Source of the DNA: Porphyra umbilicalis
Taxonomy: Eukaryota; Rhodophyta; Bangiophyceae; Bangiales; Bangiaceae
Direction: 5' to 3'
NCBI GenBank assembly: GCA_002049455.2
Contig: KV918887.1
Coordinates: 62,001 to 126,000 of the forward strand
DNA length: 64,000 nucleotides
Positions 42,122 through 55,043 of this stretch are shown piece after piece. A program made the translations under genes and the position numbers. The notes beneath the pieces are model-generated. The model had not been told where the DNA came from. It saw only the letters and a list, made by a program, of their open reading frames with translations, and did not search any database. Numbering within the stretch: position 1 is the first letter of the stretch; the number at the start of each line of letters is the position of its first letter.

Positions 42122-44808
42122 GGTTATGGGCCCAGAATCGGGCCTGGGACAAGGGCAAGTTGTGCCAGACGGCGTCGCGGCGCTCGCTGCAAGTCCTAAG
42201 AAGACAAGTGCAAGGTGGTTCAAGGACGTGACGGTCAAGGCGCAAGGATCGGCAAGGTCGGGCCGCGCTTCGACAAGCAAGCATCATGGACGGTGGCGCT
42301 GCCAGCATGAGCGGCATCAAGATCGACAAGTTGAAGGAGGCAAACTTCCACGAGTGGCGCCAGCGGATCAAGCTGATCCTGGCGCTGCGCGACCTGGACG
42401 ACATGCTTGACGAAGACGGCAAGCCGACGGACGCGGAGGACCGCGAGTTGGCGGTGTGGAAGCGTCGAGACACGAAGGCGAGCGCCATCATCGGGCTCAC
42501 CCTTGGGTCTGAGCAGCTCGAGCACGTGTCGGGGTGCAAGACGACGGCGGAAATGTGGTCGACCCTGCAAGGCGTCTTCCAGCGCAAGAGTTTGATGAAC
42601 AAGATGAAGGCGCGACGCGAGCTCTACACCGTCGCAATGAATGTCGACGAGGGCATACTTGGCTACATCAACCGCGTGCACAACCTCAGCGAGAACCTCA
42701 AGGCCATGGGCGGCGAGGTGACGGAGATGGATGTCGCCATGAGGGTTCTGAACGGGCTGACGTCAAAGTAAGAGAACCTGCTGGTGGCTCTAGACGTCAA
42801 GGACGAGGACGAGCTAAGCCTCGAATTTGTCAAGAGCCGCTTGCTTCAGGAGGAGCGGCGTCAGGCGGACAAGTCACCGGCGATCAAGCGCATTGGTGAC
42901 ATGGCACTCGTCGGCGCCAACTATCGAGGTCAGGGCCGCCATGCTGACCTCTCCAAGATCGAGTGCTACTACTGCCACAAGTTTGGGCAGATCGCTCATG
43001 ATTGCCCAGAGCTCAAGGCCAAGAAGCAGAGACAGGACGAGGTGGCCGCGATTGCGGCTGATGACGGTAGCGACAGCGACGACGCCATCTGGCTCGTTGG
43101 CAACGCGGATGACGGCGATGACATCTCCAGGTCGTGACTTGTCGACTCTGCGGCGACCGCAAACATTTGCTGGATGCGCGCGTCCTTCAACGACTACCAA
43201 ATGACCACGGGACGAAGCGTCACGATGGGTCACAAGGGGTCCGTGGCCACGGCGGGCGTCGGAACTTTTGTCCTCAACGACATCGTTCAGCGAAAGACGC
43301 GCAAGATCAAGTTGGAGAAGGTACTTCATGTTCCTCAATGGGCTTCAACCTCATGTCGGTCGGCATGATGGAGGAACGCGGTGCGGAAGTGTCGTTCAAG
43401 CGCGGTATGTCCATCATCAAGATGAACGAGAAGATTGCTTCGTGCGGCACGCGTAAGAACGGGCTCGTTCACCTGGACATGGCCCCTATGTCGGACGTTG
43501 TTGCGGTGGCCTCTCTGCAGCTTTGGAATGAGCGTCTTGGCCACGTGAACGTGGCCGGCGTCAAGAGGATGATCAAGAACAAGGACGTAGACGGACTCAA
43601 GTGCACTTCCATGGTGGTCAAGGGCATCTGCGAGCCGTGCGTGTACGGCAAGGCGGCAATGACGCCTATGCCTAGCGCAAGAGGCGTTCGTGTGACCAAG
43701 CGGCTCCAGCTCGTGCACTTGGACCTCGGTGGACCTATGTCAGAACCCTCTCGTGGCGGAGCGCTCTACTTCGGCACGTTCACCGACGACTTCTCCCGCT
43801 GGACGGACGAGGTCTTCTTGCACAAGAAGAGCGATCTTCTCGCGGAGTACAAGAAGTGGCTGACCAAAGCACAGCTGCACACCGGCAACAAGATCAAGGT
43901 GCTTCGGTCCGACAACGGCGGTGAGTACGTGTCGAAAGCATTCAAGGCTCTCTACGATGAAAACGGCACGACGCACCAGACATCGGTGCCCGACACGCCG
44001 CAGCAGAACGGGGTTACTGAGCGGCTCAATCGAGTTCTCGTGGAGATGGCACGCACGATGATGCGACACAAGGACGTCCATCAGGATCTTTGGGCGGATG
44101 CCGTCAAGACGGCGGTCTACATCAAGAACCGCGTCACCAGCCGGGCGCTACCCTTCGGCAAGACGCCTCATGAGCTATGGACCGAGAACAAGCCCGACGT
44201 AAGCCACATGCGGGTGTTTGGGTCAATTTACTGGGTGGTACTGCACAAGAGCCACGTCGATGGCAAGTTCGGAGACAAGGCGGCAAAGAGCATTTTCGTT
44301 GGCTATTCAGACGGCAGCAAGGCGTACAAGGTCATCCTCGACGACGGCAAGGTCGTCAATGCGCAAAGCGTCGTTTTCTCCGAGAACAACTCAAGCAAGG
44401 TTGCAGATGTTCCAGAGAACTCACCCGTGGAAGATGTCGTCGAAGGCGAGGCGGGCTTGGATGCTGGCAGCGACGACCAAGACGTCGACGCCGAAGGTGA
44501 CGGAGAATACGACCAGCACGATGTTGGCTCGGACAGGTCGGCAGACGCCAAGAAAGGTACTACCGGCTCTCACGACACGCTGCGTCGGAGCGGCAGATCG
44601 CGGCGGCCACCGGTCGAGTACTGGCGCCCAGTGAGCCTCGTTGCTCACGAGGCTCCCATGACGTATGGGCAAGCAGTTCAAGGACAAGAGTCGACCAAGT
44701 GGCGGTCCGCAATGGACCAGGAGATGGACTCCATCCGCAAGAACAAAACATGGCGTTTGACAAATCGCCCTGTCGGCCGTCGCGTGCTCACGTAAAAGTG
44801 GGCTTTCA
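42122..44808 (+). mobile_element. Copia unit 2, short internal region
   Basis: Holds gag, zinc knuckle, protease and integrase parts; no RT or RNase H. Its leader differs from that of the other units (GGGCCCAGAATCGGGCC). Its gag resembles unit 1, while its knuckle-to-protease part (AIWLVGNADDGDDISRS) is the type shared with units 3 and 4. A few breaks. Confidence 0.9.
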
Positions 44809-45352
44809 TGTTGAAACGTCATGCTCAACGCCGCTGTATGCCCTCCTGCTGTGAAAAGCAAAATTCAAGAAACCAGGTATTGACAAGGTTCGAACCCCCG
44901 ACTCCCGGACGCGACCCGAAGGTCACGCCTAATGAGAGTGGGTGCCTACTTCCCACTAGGCTACCCATGCGACTTCCTCGCTGTTTGGTGACCGCTGGTG
45001 CATTCGACATTTGTACCCGTGCGATTTTGAGTGAAAGTTTTGCGATTTCACATTTTCTGTTCTTGCGCTTCTGATGCTTTGATTTGCGTGGGCTTTGCTT
45101 TGATCCCTGATGTTTTGATTTGGTGAGCGTTTTGATTTAGAGTGTGGGCGGGCGCGTGCGCGGGCGAGCTGCTTGGGCTGCGTGGTGGGCTTGAGTGCTC
45201 CGACTTGGACTACTTGAGGAGTGCCCTTGATGGGAAGAGGGGCGCTTTGGAGAGACAACCAACAAAGCACGTTCGCACACATACACACAAGCTCAAGCCA
45301 CTCAACCACTTCACCGTGGTCCCCCATCCCCTATCCCCACTGCGTTTCAACA
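44809..45352 (+). repeat. Copia LTR3
   Basis: 544 bp with canonical termini TGTTGAAACG and CGTTTCAACA. Shares markers near its start (GTATGCCC, GTGAAAAGC) with LTR4 to LTR7 that LTR1 and LTR2 lack. tRNA-like block intact. Confidence 0.9.
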
Positions 45353-48038
45353 GGTTATGGGCCCAGAGCCGGGGCTGTGACAAGGGCAAGGTGTGCCAGA
45401 CGGCGTCGCGGCGCTCGCTGCAAGTCCTAAGAAGACAAGTGCAAGGTGGTTCAAGGACGTGACGGTCAAGGCGCAAGGATCGGCAAGGTCGGGCCGCGCT
45501 TCGACAAGCAAGCATCATGGACGGTGGCGCTGCCAGCATGAGCGGCATCAAGATCGACAAGTTGAAGGAGGCAAACTTCCACGAGTGGCGCCAGCGGATC
45601 AAGCTGATCCTGGCGCTGCGCGATCTGGAAGACACGCTTGACGAAGACGGAAAGCCGACGGACGCGGAGGACCGCGAGTTGGCGGTGTGGAAGCGTCGAG
45701 ACACGAAGGCGAGCGCCATCATCGGGCTCACCCTTGGGTCTGAGCAGCTCGAGCACGTGTCGGGGTGCAAGACGACGGCGGAAATGTGGTCGACCCTGCA
45801 AGGCGTCTTCCAGCGCAAGAGTTTGATGAACAAGATGAAGGCGCGACGCGAATTCTACACCGTCGCGATGAACGTCGGTGAGGGCATGCTGGCTTTTTTA
45901 ACCGCGTGCGCAACCTCGACGAGAACCTCAAGGCCATGGGCGGCGAGGTGACGGAGATGGATGTCGCCATGAGGGTTCTGAACGGGCTGACGTCAAAGTA
46001 AGAGAACCTGCTGGTGGCTCTAGACGTCAAGGACGAGGACGAGCTAAGCCTCGAATTTGTCAAGAGCCGCTTGCTTCAGGAGGAGCGGCGTCAGGCGGAC
46101 AAGTCACCGGCGATCAAGCGCATTGGTGACATGGCACTCGTCGGCGCCAACTATCGAGGTCAGGGCCGCCATGCTGACCTCTCCAAGATCGAGTGCTACT
46201 ACTGCCACAAGTTTGGGCAGATCGCTCATGATTGCCCAGAGCTCAAGGCCAAGAAGCAGAGACAGGACGAGGTGGCCGCGATTGCGGCTGATGACGGTAG
46301 CGACAGCGACGACGCCATCTGGCTCGTTGGCAACGCGGATGACGGCGATGACATCTCCAGGTCGTGACTTGTCGACTCTGCGGCGACCGCAAACATTTGC
46401 TGGATGCGCGCGTCCTTCAACGACTACCAAATGACCACGGGACGAAGCGTCACGATGGGTGACAAGGGGTCCGTGGCCACGGCGGGCGTCGGAACTTTTG
46501 TCCTCAACGACATCGTTCAGCGAAAGACGCGCAAGATCAAGTTGGAGAAGGTACTTCATGTTCCTCAATGGGCTTCAACCTCATGTCGGTCGGCATGATG
46601 GAGGAACGCGGTGCGGAAGTGTCGTTCAAGCGCGGTATGTCCATCATCAAGATGAACGAGAAGATTGCTTCGTGCGGCACGCGTAAGAACGGGCTCGTTC
46701 ACCTGGACATGGCCCCTATGTCGGACGTTGTTGCGGTGGCCTCTCTGCAGCTTTGGAATGAGCGTCTTGGCCACGTGAACGTGGCCGGCGTCAAGAGGAT
46801 GATCAAGAACAAGGACGTAGACGGACTCAAGTGCACTTCCATGGTGGTCAAGGGCATCTGCGAGCCGTGCGTGTACGGCAAGGCGGCAATGACGCCTATG
46901 CCTAGCGCAAGAGGCGTTCGTGTGACCAAGCGGCTCCAGCTCGTGCACTTGGACCTCGGTGGACCTATGTCAGAACCCTCTCGTGGCGGAGCGCTCTACT
47001 TCGGCACGTTCACCGACGACTTCTCCCGCTGGACGGACGAGGTCTTCTTGCACAAGAAGAGCGATCTTCTCGCGGAGTACAAGAAGTGGCTGACCAAAGC
47101 ACAGCTGCACACCGGCAACAAGATCAAGGTGCTTCGGTCCGACAACGGCGGTGAGTACGTGTCGAAAGCATTCAAGGCTCTCTACGATGAAAACGGCACG
47201 ACGCACCAGACATCGGTGCCCGACACGCCGCAGCAGAACGGGGTTACTGAGCGGCTCAATCGAGTTCTCGTGGAGATGGCACGCACGATGATGCGACACA
47301 AGGACGTCCATCAGGATCTTTGGGCGGATGCCGTCAAGACGGCGGTCTACATCAAGAACCGCGTCACCAGCCGGGCGCTACCCTTCGGCAAGACGCCTCA
47401 TGAGCTATGGACCGAGAACAAGCCCGACGTAAGCCACATGCGGGTGTTTGGGTCAATTTACTGGGTGGTACTGCACAAGAGCCACGTCGATGGCAAGTTC
47501 GGAGACAAGGCGGCAAAGAGCATTTTCGTTGGCTATTCAGACGGCAGCAAGGCGTACAAGGTCATCCTCGACGACGGCAAGGTCGTCAATGCGCAAAGCG
47601 TCGTTTTCTCCGAGAACAACTCAAGCAAGGTTGCAGATGTTCCAGAGAACTCACCCGTGGAAGATGTCGTCGAAGGCGAGGCGGGCTTGGATGCTGGCAG
47701 CGACGACCAAGACGTCGACGCCGAAGGTGACGGAGAATACGACCAGCACGATGTTGGCTCGGACAGGTCGGCAGACGCCAAGAAAGGTACTACCGGCTCT
47801 CACGACACGCTGCGTCGGAGCGGCAGATCGCGGCGGCCACCGGTCGAGTACTGGCGCCCAGTGAGCCTCGTTGCTCACGAGGCTCCCATGACGTATGGGC
47901 AAGCAGTTCAAGGACAAGAGTCGACCAAGTGGCGGTCCGCAATGGACCAGGAGATGGACTCCATCCGCAAGAACAAAACATGGCGTTTGACAAATCGCCC
48001 TGTCGGCCGTCGCGTGCTCACGTAAAAGTGGGCTTTCA
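45353..48038 (+). mobile_element. Copia unit 3, short internal region
   Basis: Gag, protease and integrase parts, nearly identical to unit 4. Its gag carries the variant EFYTVAMNVGEGMLAFL shared by units 3 to 6. No RT or RNase H. Confidence 0.9.
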
Positions 48039-48582
48039 TGTTGAAACGTCATGCTCAACGCCGCTGTATGCCCTCCTGCTGTGAAAAGCAAAATTCAAGA
48101 AACCAGGTATTGACAAGGTTCGAACCCCCGACTCCCGGACGCGACCCGAAGGTCACGCCTAATGAGAGTGGGTGCCTACTTCCCACTAGGCTACCCATGC
48201 GACTTCCTCGCTGTTTGGTGACCGCTGGTGCATTCGACATTTGTACCCGTGCGATTTTGAGTGAAAGTTTTGCGATTTCACATTTTCTGTTCTTGCGCTT
48301 CTGATGCTTTGATTTGCGTGGGCTTTGCTTTGATCCCTGATGTTTTGATTTGGTGAGCGTTTTGATTTAGAGTGTGGGCGGGCGCGTGCGCGGGCGAGCT
48401 GCTTGGGCTGCGTGGTGGGCTTGAGTGCTCCGACTTGGACTACTTGAGGAGTGCCCTTGATGGGAAGAGGGGCGCTTTGGAGAGACAACCAACAAAGCAC
48501 GTTCGCACACATACACACAAGCTCAAGCCACTCAACCACTTCACCGTGGTCCCCCATCCCCTATCCCCACTGCGTTTCAACA
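48039..48582 (+). repeat. Copia LTR4
   Basis: 544 bp, identical or nearly so to LTR3. Confidence 0.9.
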
Positions 48583-51268
48583 GGTTATGGGCCCAGAGCC
48601 GGGGCTGTGACAAGGGCAAGGTGTGCCAGACGGCGTCGCGGCGCTCGCTGCAAGTCCTAAGAAGACAAGTGCAAGGTGGTTCAAGGACGTGACGGTCAAG
48701 GCGCAAGGATCGGCAAGGTCGGGCCGCGCTTCGACAAGCAAGCATCATGGACGGTGGCGCTGCCAGCATGAGCGGCATCAAGATCGACAAGTTGAAGGAG
48801 GCAAACTTCCACGAGTGGCGCCAGCGGATCAAGCTGATCCTGGCGCTGCGCGATCTGGAAGACACGCTTGACGAAGACGGAAAGCCGACGGACGCGGAGG
48901 ACCGCGAGTTGGCGGTGTGGAAGCGTCGAGACACGAAGGCGAGCGCCATCATCGGGCTCACCCTTGGGTCTGAGCAGCTCGAGCACGTGTCGGGGTGCAA
49001 GACGACGGCGGAAATGTGGTCGACCCTGCAAGGCGTCTTCCAGCGCAAGAGTTTGATGAACAAGATGAAGGCGCGACGCGAATTCTACACCGTCGCGATG
49101 AACGTCGGTGAGGGCATGCTGGCTTTTTTAACCGCGTGCGCAACCTCGACGAGAACCTCAAGGCCATGGGCGGCGAGGTGACGGAGATGGATGTCGCCAT
49201 GAGGGTTCTGAACGGGCTGACGTCAAAGTAAGAGAACCTGCTGGTGGCTCTAGACGTCAAGGACGAGGACGAGCTAAGCCTCGAATTTGTCAAGAGCCGC
49301 TTGCTTCAGGAGGAGCGGCGTCAGGCGGACAAGTCACCGGCGATCAAGCGCATTGGTGACATGGCACTCGTCGGCGCCAACTATCGAGGTCAGGGCCGCC
49401 ATGCTGACCTCTCCAAGATCGAGTGCTACTACTGCCACAAGTTTGGGCAGATCGCTCATGATTGCCCAGAGCTCAAGGCCAAGAAGCAGAGACAGGACGA
49501 GGTGGCCGCGATTGCGGCTGATGACGGTAGCGACAGCGACGACGCCATCTGGCTCGTTGGCAACGCGGATGACGGCGATGACATCTCCAGGTCGTGACTT
49601 GTCGACTCTGCGGCGACCGCAAACATTTGCTGGATGCGCGCGTCCTTCAACGACTACCAAATGACCACGGGACGAAGCGTCACGATGGGTGACAAGGGGT
49701 CCGTGGCCACGGCGGGCGTCGGAACTTTTGTCCTCAACGACATCGTTCAGCGAAAGACGCGCAAGATCAAGTTGGAGAAGGTACTTCATGTTCCTCAATG
49801 GGCTTCAACCTCATGTCGGTCGGCATGATGGAGGAACGCGGTGCGGAAGTGTCGTTCAAGCGCGGTATGTCCATCATCAAGATGAACGAGAAGATTGCTT
49901 CGTGCGGCACGCGTAAGAACGGGCTCGTTCACCTGGACATGGCCCCTATGTCGGACGTTGTTGCGGTGGCCTCTCTGCAGCTTTGGAATGAGCGTCTTGG
50001 CCACGTGAACGTGGCCGGCGTCAAGAGGATGATCAAGAACAAGGACGTAGACGGACTCAAGTGCACTTCCATGGTGGTCAAGGGCATCTGCGAGCCGTGC
50101 GTGTACGGCAAGGCGGCAATGACGCCTATGCCTAGCGCAAGAGGCGTTCGTGTGACCAAGCGGCTCCAGCTCGTGCACTTGGACCTCGGTGGACCTATGT
50201 CAGAACCCTCTCGTGGCGGAGCGCTCTACTTCGGCACGTTCACCGACGACTTCTCCCGCTGGACGGACGTGGTCTTCTTGCACAAGAAGAGCGATCTTCT
50301 CGCGGAGTACAAGAAGTGGCTGACCAAAGCACAGCTGCACACCGGCAACAAGATCAAGGTGCTTCGGTCCGACAACGGCGGTGAGTACGTGTCGAAAGCA
50401 TTCAAGGCTCTCTACGATGAAAACGGCACGACGCACCAGACATCGGTGCCCGACACGCCGCAGCAGAACGGGGTTACTGAGCGGCTCAATCGAGTTCTCG
50501 TGGAGATGGCACGCACGATGATGCGACACAAGGACGTCCATCAGGATCTTTGGGCGGATGCCGTCAAGACGGCGGTCTACATCAAGAACCGCGTCACCAG
50601 CCGGGCGCTACCCTTCGGCAAGACGCCTCATGAGCTATGGACCGAGAACAAGCCCGACGTAAGCCACATGCGGGTGTTTGGGTCAATTTACTGGGTGGTA
50701 CTGCACAAGAGCCACGTCGATGGCAAGTTCGGAGACAAGGCGGCAAAGAGCATTTTCGTTGGCTATTCAGACGGCAGCAAGGCGTACAAGGTCATCCTCG
50801 ACGACGGCAAGGTCGTCAATGCGCAAAGCGTCGTTTTCTCCGAGAACAACTCAAGCAAGGTTGCAGATGTTCCAGAGAACTCACCCGTGGAAGATGTCGT
50901 CGAAGGCGAGGCGGGCTTGGATGCTGGCAGCGACGACCAAGACGTCGACGCCGAAGGTGACGGAGAATACGACCAGCACGATGTTGGCTCGGACAGGTCG
51001 GCAGACGCCAAGAAAGGTACTACCGGCTCTCACGACACGCTGCGTCGGAGCGGCAGATCGCGGCGGCCACCGGTCGAGTACTGGCGCCCAGTGAGCCTCG
51101 TTGCTCACGAGGCTCCCATGACGTATGGGCAAGCAGTTCAAGGACAAGAGTCGACCAAGTGGCGGTCCGCAATGGACCAGGAGATGGACTCCATCCGCAA
51201 GAACAAAACATGGCGTTTGACAAATCGCCCTGTCGGCCGTCGCGTGCTCACGTAAAAGTGGGCTTTCA
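48583..51268 (+). mobile_element. Copia unit 4, short internal region
   Basis: Nearly identical to unit 3; one visible difference is in the integrase region (WTDVVFLHKK here, WTDEVFLHKK in units 2 and 3). Confidence 0.9.
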
Positions 51269-51812
51269 TGTTGAAACGTCATGCTCAACGCCGCTGTATG
51301 CCCTCCTGCTGTGAAAAGCAAAATTCAAGAAACCAGGTATTGACAAGGTTCGAACCCCCGACTCCCGGACGCGACCCGAAGGTCACGCCTAATGAGAGTG
51401 GGTGCCTACTTCCCACTAGGCTACCCATGCGACTTCCTCGCTGTTTGGTGACCGCTGGTGCATTCGACATTTGTACCCGTGCGATTTTGAGTGAAAGTTT
51501 TGCGATTTCACATTTTCTGTTCTTGCGCTTCTGATGCTTTGATTTGCGTGGGCTTTGCTTTGATCCCTGATGTTTTGATTTGGTGAGCGTTTTGATTTAG
51601 AGTGTGGGCGGGCGCGTGCGTGGGCGAGCTGCTTGGGCTGCGTGGTGGGCTTGAGTGCTCCGACTTGGACTACTTGAGGAGTGCCCTTGATGGGAAGAGG
51701 GGCGCTTTGGAGAGACAACCAACAAAGCACGTTCGCACACATACACACAAGCTCAAGCCACTCAACCACTTCACCGTGGTCCCCCATCCCCTATCCCCAC
51801 TGCGTTTCAACA
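51269..51812 (+). repeat. Copia LTR5
   Basis: 544 bp; one visible difference from LTR3 and LTR4 in the GC-rich middle (GCGTGCGTGGGCG). Confidence 0.9.
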
Positions 51813-54499
51813 GGTTATGGGCCCAGAGCCGGGGCTGTGACAAGGGCAAGGTGTGCCAGACGGCGTCGCGGCGCTCGCTGCAAGTCCTAAGAAGACAAGT
51901 GCAAGGTGGTTCAAGGACGTGACGGTCAAGGCGCAAGGATCGGCAAGGTCGGGCCGCGCTTCGACAAGCAAGCATCATGGACGGTGGCGCTGCCAGCATG
52001 AGCGGCATCAAGATCGACAAGTTGAAGGAGGCAAACTTCCACGAGTGGCGCCAGCGGATCAAGCTGATCCTGGCGCTGCGCGATCTGGAAGACACGCTTG
52101 ACGAAGACGGAAAGCCGACGGACGCGGAGGACCGCGAGTTGGCGGTGTGGAAGCGTCGAGACACGAAGGCGAGCGCCATCATCGGGCTCACCCTTGGGTC
52201 TGAGCAGCTCGAGCACGTGTCGGGGTGCAAGACGACGGCGGAAATGTGGTCGACCCTGCAAGGCGTCTTCCAGCGCAAGAGTTTGATGAACAAGATGAAG
52301 GCGCGACGCGAATTCTACACCGTCGCGATGAACGTCGGTGAGGGCATGCTGGCTTTTTTAACCGCGTGCGCAACCTCGACGAGAACCTCAAGGCCATGGG
52401 CGGCGAGGTGACGGAGATGGATGTCGCCATGAGGGTTCTGAACGGGCTGACGTCAAAGTAAGAGAACCTGCTGGTGGCTCTAGACGTCAAGGACGAGGAC
52501 GAGCTAAGCCTCGAATTTGTCAAGAGCCGCTTGCTTCAGGAGGAGCGGCGTCAGGCGGACAAGTCACCGGCGATCAAGCGCATTGGTGACATGGCACTCG
52601 TCGGCGCCAACTATCGAGGTCAAGGCCGCCGTGGTGACCTTTCCAAGATCGAGTGCTACTACTGCCACAAGTTTGGGCAGATCGCTCATGATTGCCCAGA
52701 GCTCAAGGCCAAGAAGTAGAGACAGGACAAGGTGGCCGCGATTGCGGCTGATGACGGTAGCGACAGCGACGACGCTATCTGTCTCGTTGGCGACGCGGAT
52801 GACGACGATGACATTTCCAAGTCGTGGCTTGTCGACTCTGCGGCGTCTGCACACATGTGCTGGATGCGTGCGTGTTTCGATGACCACAAGACGACCACGG
52901 GACGGAGCGTCACGATGGGTGACAAGGGGTCCGTGGCCACGGCGGGCGTCGGAACCGTCGTCCTCAACGTCATCGTTCAAGGCAAGACGCGCAAGATCAA
53001 AATGGAGAAGGTGCTCCATGTTCCTACTATGGGCTTCAACCTCATGTCGGTCGGCATGATGGAGGAACGCGGTGCGGAAGTGTCGTTCAAGCGCGGTATG
53101 TCCATCATCAAGATGAACGAGAAGATTGCTGCGTGCGGCACGCGTAAGAACGGGCTCGTTCACCTGGACATGGCCCCTATGTCGGACGTTGTTGCGGTGG
53201 CCTCTCTGCAGCTTTGGAATGAGCGTCTTGGCCACGTGAACGTGGCCGGCGTCAAGAGGATGATCAAGAACAAGGACGTAGACGGACTCAAGTGCACTTC
53301 CATGGTGGTCAAGGGCATCTGCGAGCCGTGGGTGTACGGCAAGGCGGCAATGACGCCTATGCCTAGCGCAAGAGGCGTTCGTGTGACCAAGCGGCTCCAG
53401 CTCGTGCACTTGGACCTCGGTGGACCTATGTCAGAACCCTCTCGTGGCGGAGCGCTCTACTTCGGCACGTTCACCGACGACTTCTCCCGCTGGACGGACG
53501 TGGTCTTCTTGCACAAGAAGAGCGATCTTCTCGCGGAGTACAAGAAGTGGCTGACCAAAGCACAGCTGCACACCGGCAACAAGATCAAGGTGCTTCGGTC
53601 CGACAACGGCGGTGAGTACGTGTCGAAAGCATTCAAGGCTCTCTACGATGAAAACGGCACGACGCACCAGACATCGGTGCCCGACACGCCGCAGCAGAAC
53701 GGGGTTACTGAGCGGCTCAATCGAGTTCTCGTGGAGATGGCACGCACGATGATGCGACACAAGGACGTCCATCAGGATCTTTGGGCGGATGCCGTCAAGA
53801 CGGCGGTCTACATCAAGAACCGCGTCACCAGCCGGGCGCTACCCTTCGGCAAGACGCCTCGTGAGCTATGGACCGGGAACAAGCCCGACGTAAGCCACAT
53901 GCGGGTGTTTGGGTCAATTTACTGGGTGGTACTGCACAAGAGCCACGTCGATGGCAAGTTTGGAGACAAGACGGCAAAGAGCATTTTCGTTGGCTATTCA
54001 GACGGCAGCAAGGCGTACAAGGTCATCCTCGACGACGGCAAGGTCGTCAATGCGCAAAGCGTCGTTTTCTCCGAGAACAACTCAAGCAAGGTTGCAGATG
54101 TTCCAGAGAACTCACCCGTGGAAGATGTCGTCGAAGGCGAGGCGGGCTTGAATGCTGGCAGCGACGACCAAGACGTCGACGCCGAAGGTGACGGAGAATA
54201 CGACCAGCACGATGTTGGCTCGGACAGGTCGGCAGACGCCAAGAAAGGTACTACCGGCTCTCACGACACGCTGCGTCGGAGCGGCAGATCGCGGCGGTCA
54301 CCGGTCGAGTACTGGCGCCCAGTGAGCCTCGTTGCTCACGAGGCTCCCATGACGTATGGGCAAGCAGTTCAAGGACAAGAGTCGACCAAGTGGCGGTCCG
54401 CAATGGACCAGGAGATGGACTCCATCCGCAAGAACAAAACATGGCGTTTGACAAATCGCCCTGTCGGCCGTCGCGTGCTCACGTAAAAGTGGGCTTTCA
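51813..54499 (+). mobile_element. Copia unit 5, short internal region
   Basis: Gag as in units 3 and 4, but the knuckle-to-protease part (GRRGDLSK ... AICLVGDADDDDDISKSW) is the unit 1 type. The integrase and downstream parts are again of the short-unit type. No RT or RNase H. Confidence 0.9.
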
Positions 54500-55043
54500 T
54501 GTTGAAACGTCATGCTCAACGCCGCTGTATGCCCTCCTGCTGTGAAAAGCAAAATTCAAGAAACCAGGTATTGACAAGGTTCGAACCCCCGACTCCCGGA
54601 CGCGACCCGAAGGTCACGCCTAATGAGAGTGGGTACCTACTTCCCACTAGGCTACCCATGCGACTTCCTCGCTGTTTGGTGACCGCTGGTGCATTCGACA
54701 TTTGTACCCGTGCGATTTTGAGTGAAAGTTTTGCGATTTCACATTTTCTGTTCTTGCGCTTCTGATGCTTTGATTTGCGTGGGCTTTGCTTTGATCCCTG
54801 ATGTTTTGATTTGGTGAGCGTTTTGATTTAGAGTGTGGGCGGGCGCGTGCGCGGGCGAGCTGCTTGGGCTGCGTGGTGGGCTTGAGTGCTCCGACTTGGA
54901 CTACTTGAGGAGTGCCCTTGATGGGAAGAGGGGCGCTTTGGAGAGACAACCAACAAAGCACGTTCGCACACATACACACAAGCTCAAGCCACTCAACCAC
55001 TTCACCGTGGTCCCCCATCCCCTATCCCCACTGCGTTTCAACA
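54500..55043 (+). repeat. Copia LTR6
   Basis: 544 bp; one visible difference from LTR3 (GGGTACCTAC) beside the A box of the tRNA-like block. Confidence 0.9.
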